From Vibrio rumoiensis (GTDB lineage: Bacteria; Pseudomonadota; Gammaproteobacteria; Enterobacterales; Vibrionaceae), in NCBI RefSeq assembly GCF_002218045.2, contig NZ_AP018686.1, positions 186,001 through 250,000 on the forward strand: a DNA stretch of 64,000 nt. The letters run 5' to 3'. Below are positions 25,297-32,745 of this stretch, piece after piece. Below the pieces are notes generated by a model. That model worked only from the letters and a program-made list of their open reading frames with translations, was not told the origin of the DNA and searched no databases. The translations under genes and the position numbers were made by a program. Position 1 is the stretch's first letter; each line of letters begins with the position of its first letter.

Positions 25297-25941
25297 ATGG
25301 CTCAACCTTTATTACCTAATCAATCATTATTACCCAGTCAAGCATCGCCAAATGACACTACATTGATTTCAAAAAACACACCGTTGATTGTCTGTTGTGA
25401 CAATACCGCTCAGCAGGTCAAGTTGTGTGCTCAACTTGCCCAAGATTTTGAAGACATTACTGCGTGCTCGTTAAAGCAGCTTCCAGAGCGAGTCCAGCAT
25501 CAGCCGAATGCGTGTCTTGTTGTATCGTGGCAAAAACCCTGTGGCGAATTGGCGTGTGTGATTGAGTTTGCCAATAAAAAATCGTTACCACTTCTGTTGT
25601 TAACTCAACATCTTAATCATAATGACGCTCACTATCTTGCCGGTTCAAATGGTTATGCTTTATTACCTTTAGCCACTGAAGGAAGCTTGATGGGGTGGAT
25701 TCAATATGCACAAAACATTCGTCTTACGGAGATAGCACAAACCCAAATCATTCATAAACTAACCCAAAAAGTCGATGACAGAAAATACGTTGATCAAGCC
25801 AAAGGGCTATTAATGAAGCTGCATCATTTAGATGAGCAACAAGCTTATCAAGCACTCAGAACCTCTGCGATGAAGAATAGCCAAACCTTAGGGCAAGTGG
25901 CAAGAAACCTGATTTCTACCTTAGAAAATTTAAGTTTGTAG
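25297..25941 (+). CDS. nasT: NasT-like ANTAR antiterminator with degenerate receiver
   Basis: About 214 residues: an N-terminal pseudo-receiver (LIVCCDNTAQQVKLCAQLA...) and a C-terminal ANTAR three-helix domain (VDQAKGLLMKLHHLDEQQAY, ending TLGQVARNLI). ANTAR proteins bind tandem hexaloop RNA hairpins and prevent leader termination. The phosphoacceptor Asp expected at the end of strand 3 is absent (LVVSW there), so control by phosphorylation is unlikely. NasT proteins are normally held by the nitrate sensor NasS, which is not encoded in the window. The ATG at 25297 is chosen because AAGGA precedes it; a longer TTG-initiated frame from 25228 has no good site. Both hairpin leaders in this cluster are probable targets. 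Confidence 0.88.
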   Translation: MAQPLLPNQSLLPSQASPNDTTLISKNTPLIVCCDNTAQQVKLCAQLAQDFEDITACSLKQLPERVQHQPNACLVVSWQKPCGELACVIEFANKKSLPLLLLTQHLNHNDAHYLAGSNGYALLPLATEGSLMGWIQYAQNIRLTEIAQTQIIHKLTQKVDDRKYVDQAKGLLMKLHHLDEQQAYQALRTSAMKNSQTLGQVARNLISTLENLSL

Positions 25942-25983
25942 GTATAGCCATTAAGATTTTAAGGGTTTAACTAGTGCACACCT

Positions 25984-25990
25984 GCACCAT
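25984..25990 (+). promoter_or_regulatory. Possible NtrC half-site upstream of nrtA
   Basis: GCACCAT matches the left half of the NtrC consensus and follows a GTGCAC at 25974-25979. It lies about 75 bases before the sigma54-like promoter, a plausible enhancer position. The second half is weak. Confidence 0.35.
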
Positions 25991-26060
25991 AACTATTCAT
26001 CAATCAGTGAAGTCGCTTCCAGTATTTGATAACCCACTGAAAAATAGGCGTATGTAAAGT

Positions 26061-26076
26061 TGGCACGGAAATTGGA
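26061..26076 (+). promoter_or_regulatory. Sigma54-type promoter for nrtABC-nirBD
   Basis: TGGCACGGAAATTGGA matches the -24 element perfectly (TGGCACG) with GG at 26062-26063. The -12 dinucleotide ten bases on is GG (26074-26075) instead of the usual GC. Transcription would start close to 26088, leaving a leader of about 140 nt with the P1/P2 hairpins. Confidence 0.65.
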
Positions 26077-26087
26077 TTCTTTTTAAA

Positions 26088-26230
26088 AGAAAGAGACAGA
26101 AAAATTATCGATGAAGTCAGTTATCAATGGCGGTAACGGGATCATCAAGAACAGCAAAGGCGCTAGCGATCTTAGGATCGGTAGCGCCTTTTTTATTGGA
26201 TTTTATTGTAATCGGGACATGGAGTCGCAC
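26088..26230 (+). ncRNA. ANTAR two-hairpin attenuator leader of nrtABC-nirBD
   Basis: Two hexaloop hairpins are visible. P1 is GTTATC-AATGGC-GGTAAC (26120-26137). P2 is AGC-AAAGGC-GCT (26153-26164). Both loops have A1 and G4, as recognised by ANTAR domains, and they are 15 bases apart. P2 overlaps the start of a strong terminator stem (26159-26171 with 26176-26188). This is the textbook dual-hairpin antitermination design and a clear target for the NasT-like protein encoded just upstream. No other gene lies in 25942-26230. Confidence 0.9.
26159..26194 (+). terminator. Leader terminator (attenuator) before nrtA
   Basis: GGCGCTAGCGATC pairs with GATCGGTAGCGCC (one G-G mismatch) around a TTAG loop, followed by six Ts. 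It sits 37 bases before the nrtA start and inside an in-frame upstream extension, so it acts before translation of nrtA. Confidence 0.9.
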
Positions 26231-27595
26231 ATGAAGAAAACACTGACGTTATTGGCTGTTGGAGTCTCTCTGGCATTCACACCGTTAACCCAAGCCAAAG
26301 TGACCATCGGAGAGCCAGAAAAAGAAGATCTCACGTTTGGCTTTATAAAGCTCACTGATATGGCTCCTCTTGCGGTCGCTTATGAGAAACATTACTTCGA
26401 AGATGAAGGCCTTTATGTCACGTTAGAATCTCAAGCTAATTGGAAAGTGCTTCTTGATCGGGTGATTGATGGTGAATTGGATGGAGCCCATATGCTGGCA
26501 GGTCAACCGCTTGGCGCAACCATTGGTATAGGGACGAAAGCCGATATTATTACTGCCTTTAGTATGGATTTAAATGGTAATGCGATTACCGTTTCAAATG
26601 ATGTTTGGCAGCAAATGAAACCTCAGTTAGCCAAAAGTGCCGATGGAAAAATTGCTCATCCCATTAAAGCTGATGCGCTAAAGCCCGTCATTAAGCAATA
26701 CAACAGTGAAGGTAAGTCTTTCAAAATGGGTATGGTGTTTCCAGTATCAACCCATAACTATGAACTACGTTATTGGCTTGCTGCGGGCGGAATAAACCCA
26801 GGATTTTACGCACCCGAAAAAGGGGATAACAGCGGTACTTATCAAGCCGATGCGCTTTTGAGTGTGACACCACCGCCACAAATGCCAGCCACCATGGAAG
26901 CGGGCACTATTCATGGTTATTGCGTAGGTGAACCATGGAACCAACAAGCGGTGTTTAAAGGGATTGGTGTGCCGGTTGTGACCGATTATGAAATCTGGCA
27001 AAACAACCCAGAGAAAGTATTTGGTGTGTCCAAGCAATGGGCAGAGAAATACCCAAATACTCACTTACGTGTGGTGCGCGCCATGATCCGCGCCGCCTAT
27101 TGGCTAGATGAAGAAAACAATAAAAATCGCAATGAAGCAGTGGGTATTTTAGCGCGTAGCGAGTATGTCGGAGCCGATAAAGCGGTGATCGCTAACTCGA
27201 TGACCGGCACCTTTGAATACGAAAAAGGCGATAAGCGAGATATCCCTGATTTTAATGTTTTCTTCCGTCATAACGCAACGTACCCGTATTACAGTGATGC
27301 AATTTGGACTTTGACTCAAATGCGTCGTTGGGGACAAATTCCACAGTACAAACCAGACTCTTGGTATATGGATATCGCGAAACAGGTTTATCGTCCCGAT
27401 ATTTATAAAAAAGCCGCTCAGTCATTGATTGATGACGGCACGTTTAACGCCTCCGATTTTCCTGAGTTGAATTCGACAGATGGATTCCGCCCCCCTCAAA
27501 AACACTTTATCGACCACATTACCTTTGATGGTAAACATCCGAATGCGTATTTAGAAAAATTCAGCATCGGCTTAAAAGATAAAGACACGATTTAA
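26231..27595 (+). CDS. nrtA: Nitrate ABC transporter substrate-binding protein (NrtA/CmpA-like)
   Basis: From the ATG at 26231 the protein is 454 residues, with a signal peptide (MKKTLTLLAVGVSLAFTPL, cleavage near residue 22). The mature part is NrtA-like: FGFIKLTDMAPLAVAYEKHY, and GYCVGEPWNQ for anion and metal binding. It captures nitrate or nitrite in the periplasm for the NrtBC transporter. An in-frame ATG at 26111 would add 40 residues but would translate through the leader hairpins and attenuator. GGAG lies six bases before 26231, and the signal peptide begins there, so 26231 is the real start. The signal peptide also argues against a cytoplasmic NasS role. Confidence 0.93.
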   Translation: MKKTLTLLAVGVSLAFTPLTQAKVTIGEPEKEDLTFGFIKLTDMAPLAVAYEKHYFEDEGLYVTLESQANWKVLLDRVIDGELDGAHMLAGQPLGATIGIGTKADIITAFSMDLNGNAITVSNDVWQQMKPQLAKSADGKIAHPIKADALKPVIKQYNSEGKSFKMGMVFPVSTHNYELRYWLAAGGINPGFYAPEKGDNSGTYQADALLSVTPPPQMPATMEAGTIHGYCVGEPWNQQAVFKGIGVPVVTDYEIWQNNPEKVFGVSKQWAEKYPNTHLRVVRAMIRAAYWLDEENNKNRNEAVGILARSEYVGADKAVIANSMTGTFEYEKGDKRDIPDFNVFFRHNATYPYYSDAIWTLTQMRRWGQIPQYKPDSWYMDIAKQVYRPDIYKKAAQSLIDDGTFNASDFPELNSTDGFRPPQKHFIDHITFDGKHPNAYLEKFSIGLKDKDTI

Positions 27596-27624
27596 TTATT
27601 CATCACATTCAAGGAAGACTCACT

Positions 27625-28629
27625 ATGTCGAATTCAGCCGTTATCTCAAGTAAAAAGAAGAACAATGTTTTTTCATTGTTACCTTATCACTCCGGCCAAG
27701 CGTCGATTTCACGAGCGAAAAAATGGCTGCTACCCGTTGTGGGTGTGGTGGTATTTCTATTGATGTGGAGCCTCGCCGCCAAACAAGTGCACACCTCTTT
27801 AGGTACTTTGCCGGGGCCTTATGAAACGGGTCAACAATTTTCAGGTTTAGTCAAAGAACACTTTGCCAGTCGGGAGCGCGAAGAGGCGTTTTATCAGCGT
27901 CAAGAAACTCGCAATCAAGCGAAGCTCGCCAAAGATCCGAATGCCGATGTGCGGATGCGTCCTTATACCGGTAAAGCGACTTTTTTTGATCAGATTGGTA
28001 CGAGCTTGGTGACCGTTGCCGCAGGCTTTTTACTCGCGACAGCAATTGCGATCCCTGTTGGGATTGTCCTGGGGCTGAATCAATCCCTATATCAGGCTTT
28101 TAACCCGGTGATTCAACTGCTTAAACCTGTGTCACCGTTAGCTTGGTTACCCATTATTACCATGGTCGTGAGTGCCACGTATGTATCGGACGAACCGATG
28201 TTTGATAAGGCTTTTATTAACTCTCTTCTGACCGTGTGTTTGTGTTGTATTTGGCCAACATTGATTAACACCACAGTAGGGGTCAATAGCGTTGATAAAG
28301 ACTTGCTGAATGTGAGCAAAGTATTGCGTTTGTCTTGGTGGCAACACGTTAAAACCATCGTTCTCCCTTCTGCGGTTCCGATGATTTTTACCGGGTTACG
28401 TTTGTCGATTGGTATCGCCTGGATGGTGTTAATTGCCGCGGAAATGCTGGCGCAAAACCCAGGGCTTGGAAAGTTTGTGTGGGATGAGTTTCAAAATGGC
28501 AGCTCGGATTCCCTTGGGCGCATCATGGTCGCGGTGATTGTGATTGGGTTTATTGGATTGTTGTTTGATAAGGGCATGTTGTTACTACAGAAAAAAATCT
28601 CATGGGATAAGAAGCAAGAACTTCGCTAA
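27625..28629 (+). CDS. nrtB: Nitrate ABC transporter permease
   Basis: This 334-residue inner membrane permease has an N-terminal membrane helix near residues 32-50, a charged insert (about 75-120, rich in Glu, Arg and Lys) and then a core of five or more helices. The EAA-type loop near WWQHVKTIVLPSAVP contacts the ATPase. It belongs to the NrtB/SsuC/TauC permease group. The long soluble insert between the first helix and the core is typical of proteobacterial NrtB. It is 29 bases after nrtA, in the same operon. Confidence 0.93.
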   Translation: MSNSAVISSKKKNNVFSLLPYHSGQASISRAKKWLLPVVGVVVFLLMWSLAAKQVHTSLGTLPGPYETGQQFSGLVKEHFASREREEAFYQRQETRNQAKLAKDPNADVRMRPYTGKATFFDQIGTSLVTVAAGFLLATAIAIPVGIVLGLNQSLYQAFNPVIQLLKPVSPLAWLPIITMVVSATYVSDEPMFDKAFINSLLTVCLCCIWPTLINTTVGVNSVDKDLLNVSKVLRLSWWQHVKTIVLPSAVPMIFTGLRLSIGIAWMVLIAAEMLAQNPGLGKFVWDEFQNGSSDSLGRIMVAVIVIGFIGLLFDKGMLLLQKKISWDKKQELR

Positions 28630-28665
28630 GCACACACCGTTTTCGAAAAAATCTCAGGATGGAGA

Positions 28666-29619
28666 ATGAATATGACTGTTATGGAAGCCGTTAAATCAAG
28701 CGAGCAAGTGAAAAATGATGATCAACTTGCTCCTGAACAAAAATACTATCGCCCGATGGTCGAGTTAACCCGATTAGGCATGCGATTTCCAACTCCGAAA
28801 GGTGAGTTTATTGCCTTAAAAGGCGTCGATTTAACCATTAAGAAAGGCGAATTTGTCTCACTGATTGGTCACTCTGGTTGTGGTAAGTCAACCGTGCTTA
28901 ATCTCGTCGCAGGGCTGACTTTACCGACCGATGGCGGCGTGATTGTTGATAGTCGTGAGGTGGATGGTCCGGGGCCAGAGCGCGCCGTAGTATTCCAGAA
29001 TCACTCCTTATTGCCTTGGTTAACGGTGTATCAAAATGTCGAATTGGCCGTTAAGCAAGTGGCTAAACAAAAAGAGCAAGGCAAAGGTAAAGCGTGGATT
29101 AAAGAAAGAACCGAGCATTATTTGGCGTTAATTCAAATGCAGCATGCTGCCGATAAAAAGCCGGATGAAATCTCGGGAGGGATGAAGCAACGAGTCGGCA
29201 TTGCCCGTGCGTTAGCTCTACAACCTAAGGTGCTATTAATGGATGAGCCTTTTGGCGCGCTAGATGCTTTAACCCGTGCTCATCTGCAAGATTCATTAAT
29301 GAAAATTCAAGCCGACCTAGGTAACACCATCATTATGATCACCCACGATGTCGATGAAGCCGTATTGCTGTCGGATAAGATCGTCATGATGACCAACGGT
29401 CCATCCGCCACCATAGGGGAAGTGCTGGATATTCAATTAGACCGCCCTAGAAACCGAGTAGAGCTGGCTAATGACCCGCAATATCAAGGCTATCGTCAAT
29501 CAGTCTTGAAATTTTTATATGAAAAGCAATTACACCCTCAAACCGATGATGAAGCGGAATCGGTATCAAAACCACTTAAAGCGAAAGTGACCTTCGCTTC
29601 AGACATCAAACGCGCATAA
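28666..29619 (+). CDS. nrtC: Nitrate ABC transporter ATP-binding protein
   Basis: This 317-residue ATPase has Walker A GHSGCGKST, signature ISGGMKQR and Walker B VLLMDEPFGALD followed by the H-loop ITHDVDEA. It energises nitrate uptake through NrtB. It has only the single nucleotide-binding domain with a short 60-residue tail, so it resembles NrtD or the proteobacterial NasD-type ATPase and lacks the NrtA-like sensor half of cyanobacterial NrtC. Two in-frame ATGs (28666, 28672) both have purine-rich sequence upstream; which one is used is unclear. Confidence 0.93.
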   Translation: MNMTVMEAVKSSEQVKNDDQLAPEQKYYRPMVELTRLGMRFPTPKGEFIALKGVDLTIKKGEFVSLIGHSGCGKSTVLNLVAGLTLPTDGGVIVDSREVDGPGPERAVVFQNHSLLPWLTVYQNVELAVKQVAKQKEQGKGKAWIKERTEHYLALIQMQHAADKKPDEISGGMKQRVGIARALALQPKVLLMDEPFGALDALTRAHLQDSLMKIQADLGNTIIMITHDVDEAVLLSDKIVMMTNGPSATIGEVLDIQLDRPRNRVELANDPQYQGYRQSVLKFLYEKQLHPQTDDEAESVSKPLKAKVTFASDIKRA

Positions 29620-29629
29620 GGAGTATGCC

Positions 29630-32239
29630 ATGAGTAAGTTAATCAGTCGCTCGCCAAGCGGTAAACAAAATTTAGTTATCGTGGGTAACGGTATGGTTGG
29701 GCATCACCTTGTTGAACGTTTGGTTGAAGCCAAGGCGACGGATCATTATTCAATTACTGTGATCGGCGAAGAGCGTTTTGTTGCCTACGACCGAGTGCAC
29801 TTATCATCGGTCTTTTCCGGTCAAAGCCATCAAGATTTACTCCTGAGCAGTGAAGATTGGTATCAACAAAATGATATTCGCTTAATTCTTGGCAGCAAAG
29901 TCACCACACTCGATACCGAAAACCAACGTTTAGTGATGGACGATGAAGATGTGTTGGCATACGACAAATTGGTGCTCTCGACGGGTTCTTACCCTTTTGT
30001 TCCACCGATTGAAGGCAATGATCGTGAGCAATGCTTTGTTTATCGAACGTTGGATGACTTAACCGAAATTCGTCAAGCCTGTGAGAAATCGAGTTCTGGC
30101 GCGGTGATCGGTGGCGGTTTGCTTGGGCTTGAAGCGGCCAACGCATTACGTTTATTGGGCGTGGATACTCATGTGATTGAGTTTGCGCCAAGATTGATGC
30201 CAGTACAATTAGACGCCGGTGCGAGTGGGGTATTGGAAGACAAAATTAAAGCGCTCGGTTTGCATGTTCATCTTGATACCGCCACCACCTCAATTACCGA
30301 TGGTGAAACCGCCAAGCATCGTTTGAACTTCAAAAATGGCGACTATATTGAAGTGGATGTATTGGTGTTCTCTGCGGGTATTCGTCCACAAGATGCCTTG
30401 GCGCGGCAGGCTGGGTTGGTGATTGGAGAACGTGGCGGCATTGTCATTAATGATGAATGCCAAACCAATGATTCAAATGTTTACGCCATTGGCGAGTGCG
30501 CGCTGTGGGAGCAAAAGATCTTTGGTCTTGTCGCGCCCGGCTATCAAATGGCGCGGGTAGCTTGCGGCAGTTTATTACAAGATTTTGTCATTCCAACGCA
30601 AGGCTCTAAATCAACAACAAGCTTTAAAGGTGCGGATATGAGCACCAAGCTGAAATTATTGGGAGTGGATGTCGCATCCATTGGTGATGCTCAGATGATG
30701 ACTCAAGGCGCGCAAGAAATGGTGCTGCAAGATACCGTGGTCGGGAGCTATAAAAAGCTGGTGGTTAATGCGGAAGGGGATAAATTATTAGGCGCAATTT
30801 TGGTGGGTGATAACCGCGATTATGACGCTTTGCTGCAATGTTATCTCAATGAAACCCCGTTACCCGATCACGCCGCGCATCTTTTATTTGATACCTCCAT
30901 GTTGTCAGGCGAAGTCTCGGACACTGCACTCATTTGTTCTTGTCACAACGTGACGAAAGGCGACTTAGTGGAAGCTATCCATGCTGGTAGCCATGATTTA
31001 GCATCACTGAAATCTTGCACCAAAGCGGGGAGTGGCTGTGGCGGTTGTAGCAACATGGTGAAAACCGTGCTGGATAATGAATTGGCGAACATGGGAATGG
31101 AAGTCAATAACCATGTATGTGAGCATTTTGAATATTCACGCCAAGAGCTTTTCCATTTATGCCAAGTAGAAGAAATTAAAGACTTTGATACTTTGTTGGC
31201 AGAACATGGCCACGGACTCGGTTGCGATTTATGTAAACCCACCGCGGCTTCGATTTTTGCCTCACTTTGGAATGAGCATATCTTGGATCCTATTCATCAT
31301 AGTTTGCAAGATTCTAACGATGCCTTTATGGCCAACCTACAAAAAGATGGCTCTTACTCGATTGTTCCACGGATTGCTGGTGGTGAAATTACTCCAGATA
31401 AACTGATCGCATTAGGGGAAGTCGCCAAGAAATATGACCTTTATACCAAGATCACGGGGGGGCAACGGGTCGATTTATTCGGCGCACAGATGGGCCAATT
31501 ACCGGACATTTGGGAAGAGCTGATTCAAGCGGGTTTTGAAACAGGCCATGCTTACGGTAAATCACTGCGTACCGTGAAATCATGCGTTGGTTCTACATGG
31601 TGCCGTTATGGTGTGGATGATTCTATTGGTTTGGCGATTGAACTTGAGAATCGCTACAAAGGTCTGCGCTCGCCACACAAAATTAAAATGGCCGTCTCCG
31701 GTTGTACTCGTGAATGCGCTGAAGCCCAAGGCAAAGATATTGGGGTGATCGCGACGGAAAAGGGTTGGAACCTGTATGTGTGTGGGAATGGTGGCATGCG
31801 CCCACGTCACGCGGATTTATTTGCGGTTGATCTGACCAAAGAACAATTGATCCAATATATCGACCGAGTATTAATGTTTTACGTTAAAACGGCAGACCGA
31901 TTGCAACGTACATCGGTTTGGTTAGAAAACCTAGAGGGCGGTCTAGAGTACTTACAGCAAGTTGTAATTGAAGACTCGTTAGGCTTGGCCGAAGCCTTGG
32001 AAGAACAAATGCAGTTAGTGGTGGATACCTATCAATGTGAATGGAAAACCGCGGTGGAAAATCCACTTAAACGTGCCAAATTCCGCCCGTTTATTAATAA
32101 AGAAGAGGGAGAATATGGCGTGCCGATGACTTATCAACGCATTCGTGAACAGCGTATCCCTACCACCTTTATTGATGCAACGGTGGCAGACTCGCCAGTT
32201 TCTATGGATGAGAAACAGCCTGAAAAAGTAGGAGCGTAA
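29630..32239 (+). CDS. nirB: Assimilatory nitrite reductase [NAD(P)H], large subunit
   Basis: This 869-residue cytoplasmic enzyme reduces nitrite to ammonium with six electrons from NAD(P)H. In order: FAD/NAD(P)-binding pyridine nucleotide oxidoreductase domain (about 15-320, VIVGNGMVGHHL), a BFD-like [2Fe-2S] segment (about 430-485, CSCHNVTKGDL and GSGCGGC), a second BFD-like CDLCKP region (about 525), then the nitrite/sulfite reductase ferredoxin-like and siroheme/[4Fe-4S] domains (about 560-780, with CVGSTWCRYG and SGCTRECAE cysteines). AAGGAG precedes the ATG. It directly follows nrtC and overlaps functionally with cobA, which supplies the siroheme precursor. Confidence 0.96.
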   Translation: MSKLISRSPSGKQNLVIVGNGMVGHHLVERLVEAKATDHYSITVIGEERFVAYDRVHLSSVFSGQSHQDLLLSSEDWYQQNDIRLILGSKVTTLDTENQRLVMDDEDVLAYDKLVLSTGSYPFVPPIEGNDREQCFVYRTLDDLTEIRQACEKSSSGAVIGGGLLGLEAANALRLLGVDTHVIEFAPRLMPVQLDAGASGVLEDKIKALGLHVHLDTATTSITDGETAKHRLNFKNGDYIEVDVLVFSAGIRPQDALARQAGLVIGERGGIVINDECQTNDSNVYAIGECALWEQKIFGLVAPGYQMARVACGSLLQDFVIPTQGSKSTTSFKGADMSTKLKLLGVDVASIGDAQMMTQGAQEMVLQDTVVGSYKKLVVNAEGDKLLGAILVGDNRDYDALLQCYLNETPLPDHAAHLLFDTSMLSGEVSDTALICSCHNVTKGDLVEAIHAGSHDLASLKSCTKAGSGCGGCSNMVKTVLDNELANMGMEVNNHVCEHFEYSRQELFHLCQVEEIKDFDTLLAEHGHGLGCDLCKPTAASIFASLWNEHILDPIHHSLQDSNDAFMANLQKDGSYSIVPRIAGGEITPDKLIALGEVAKKYDLYTKITGGQRVDLFGAQMGQLPDIWEELIQAGFETGHAYGKSLRTVKSCVGSTWCRYGVDDSIGLAIELENRYKGLRSPHKIKMAVSGCTRECAEAQGKDIGVIATEKGWNLYVCGNGGMRPRHADLFAVDLTKEQLIQYIDRVLMFYVKTADRLQRTSVWLENLEGGLEYLQQVVIEDSLGLAEALEEQMQLVVDTYQCEWKTAVENPLKRAKFRPFINKEEGEYGVPMTYQRIREQRIPTTFIDATVADSPVSMDEKQPEKVGA

Positions 32240-32241
32240 TC

Positions 32242-32577
32242 ATGTGGCATAAAGTATGTGAATTAAACCAACTCAATGCTTACCTAGGTACTGGCGCAAT
32301 AGTTGATGATCAGCAAGTGGCTTTGTTTTATTTGCCATCAGAGAAAAAACAAACGTCTGAACAAGTGTTTGCGATTGATAATTGGGATCCGATTGGTAAA
32401 GCCTTTGTATTGAGTCGAGGCATTGTCGGGGATGTCAAAGGCACGCCGTGTGTGGCATCGCCTTTGTATAAACAGCATTTTGATTTACAGAGTGGACACT
32501 GTATCGAACAACCGGAGATACAAGTAAAAACCTGGCAAGTTAAGGTTGAACAACAAGCGGTTTGGATTAGTCGTTAA
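32242..32577 (+). CDS. nirD: Nitrite reductase [NAD(P)H] small subunit
   Basis: This 111-residue Rieske-like protein is the NirD partner of NirB. It begins two bases after the nirB stop, so translation is coupled. The fold is recognised by GTGAIVDDQQVALFYL and the AFVLSRGIVGD and CVASPLYKQHFDLQSG segments. The Rieske Cys-His pairs are not conserved (only CVASPLYKQHFD remains), as is normal for NirD, so it does not carry a [2Fe-2S] cluster. Last gene of the operon. Confidence 0.93.
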   Translation: MWHKVCELNQLNAYLGTGAIVDDQQVALFYLPSEKKQTSEQVFAIDNWDPIGKAFVLSRGIVGDVKGTPCVASPLYKQHFDLQSGHCIEQPEIQVKTWQVKVEQQAVWISR

Positions 32578-32660
32578 TATAGCCTTCGTACTTGGAGATG
32601 CAGCTTTGTTGACTGCACTCACTTGTCGCCTCACTGCAACTCCAATTACTTTGGCTATAG
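32578..32660. repeat. Imperfect inverted repeat after nirD (possible terminator/REP-like)
   Basis: TATAGCC (32578-32584) and GGCTATA (32653-32659) bound an 82-base imperfect palindrome with GTTGACTGCACTCACTTG-type sequence inside. The layout suggests a short dispersed vibrio intergenic repeat, but copy number cannot be judged from one window. It could also fold at the 3' end of the nitrate operon mRNA. Confidence 0.5.
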
Positions 32661-32664
32661 TTTA

Positions 32665-32732
32665 GGGCGCTGCACTTTCGTTATTTAAACTATAGGATAT
32701 CGAGCATTCGAATAACGACAAGCGCAGCGCCC
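32665..32732. repeat. 68-bp long inverted repeat between nirD and the MFS gene
   Basis: The left arm GGGCGCTGCACTTTCGTTATT and the right arm (revcomp GGGCGCTGCGCTTGTCGTTATT shortened to its first bases GGGCGCTGCGCTTG) differ by one substitution and one indel over about 21 bases. The convergent position suggests a bidirectional transcription block or a REP/MITE-like element. Confidence 0.65.
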
Positions 32733-32745
32733 GAGCAACGATGGA

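Noticed and set aside
26231..27595. nrtA as a NasS-type cytoplasmic nitrate sensor
   Set aside because: It has a clear N-terminal signal peptide and is followed by permease and ATPase genes, so it is the periplasmic uptake receptor.
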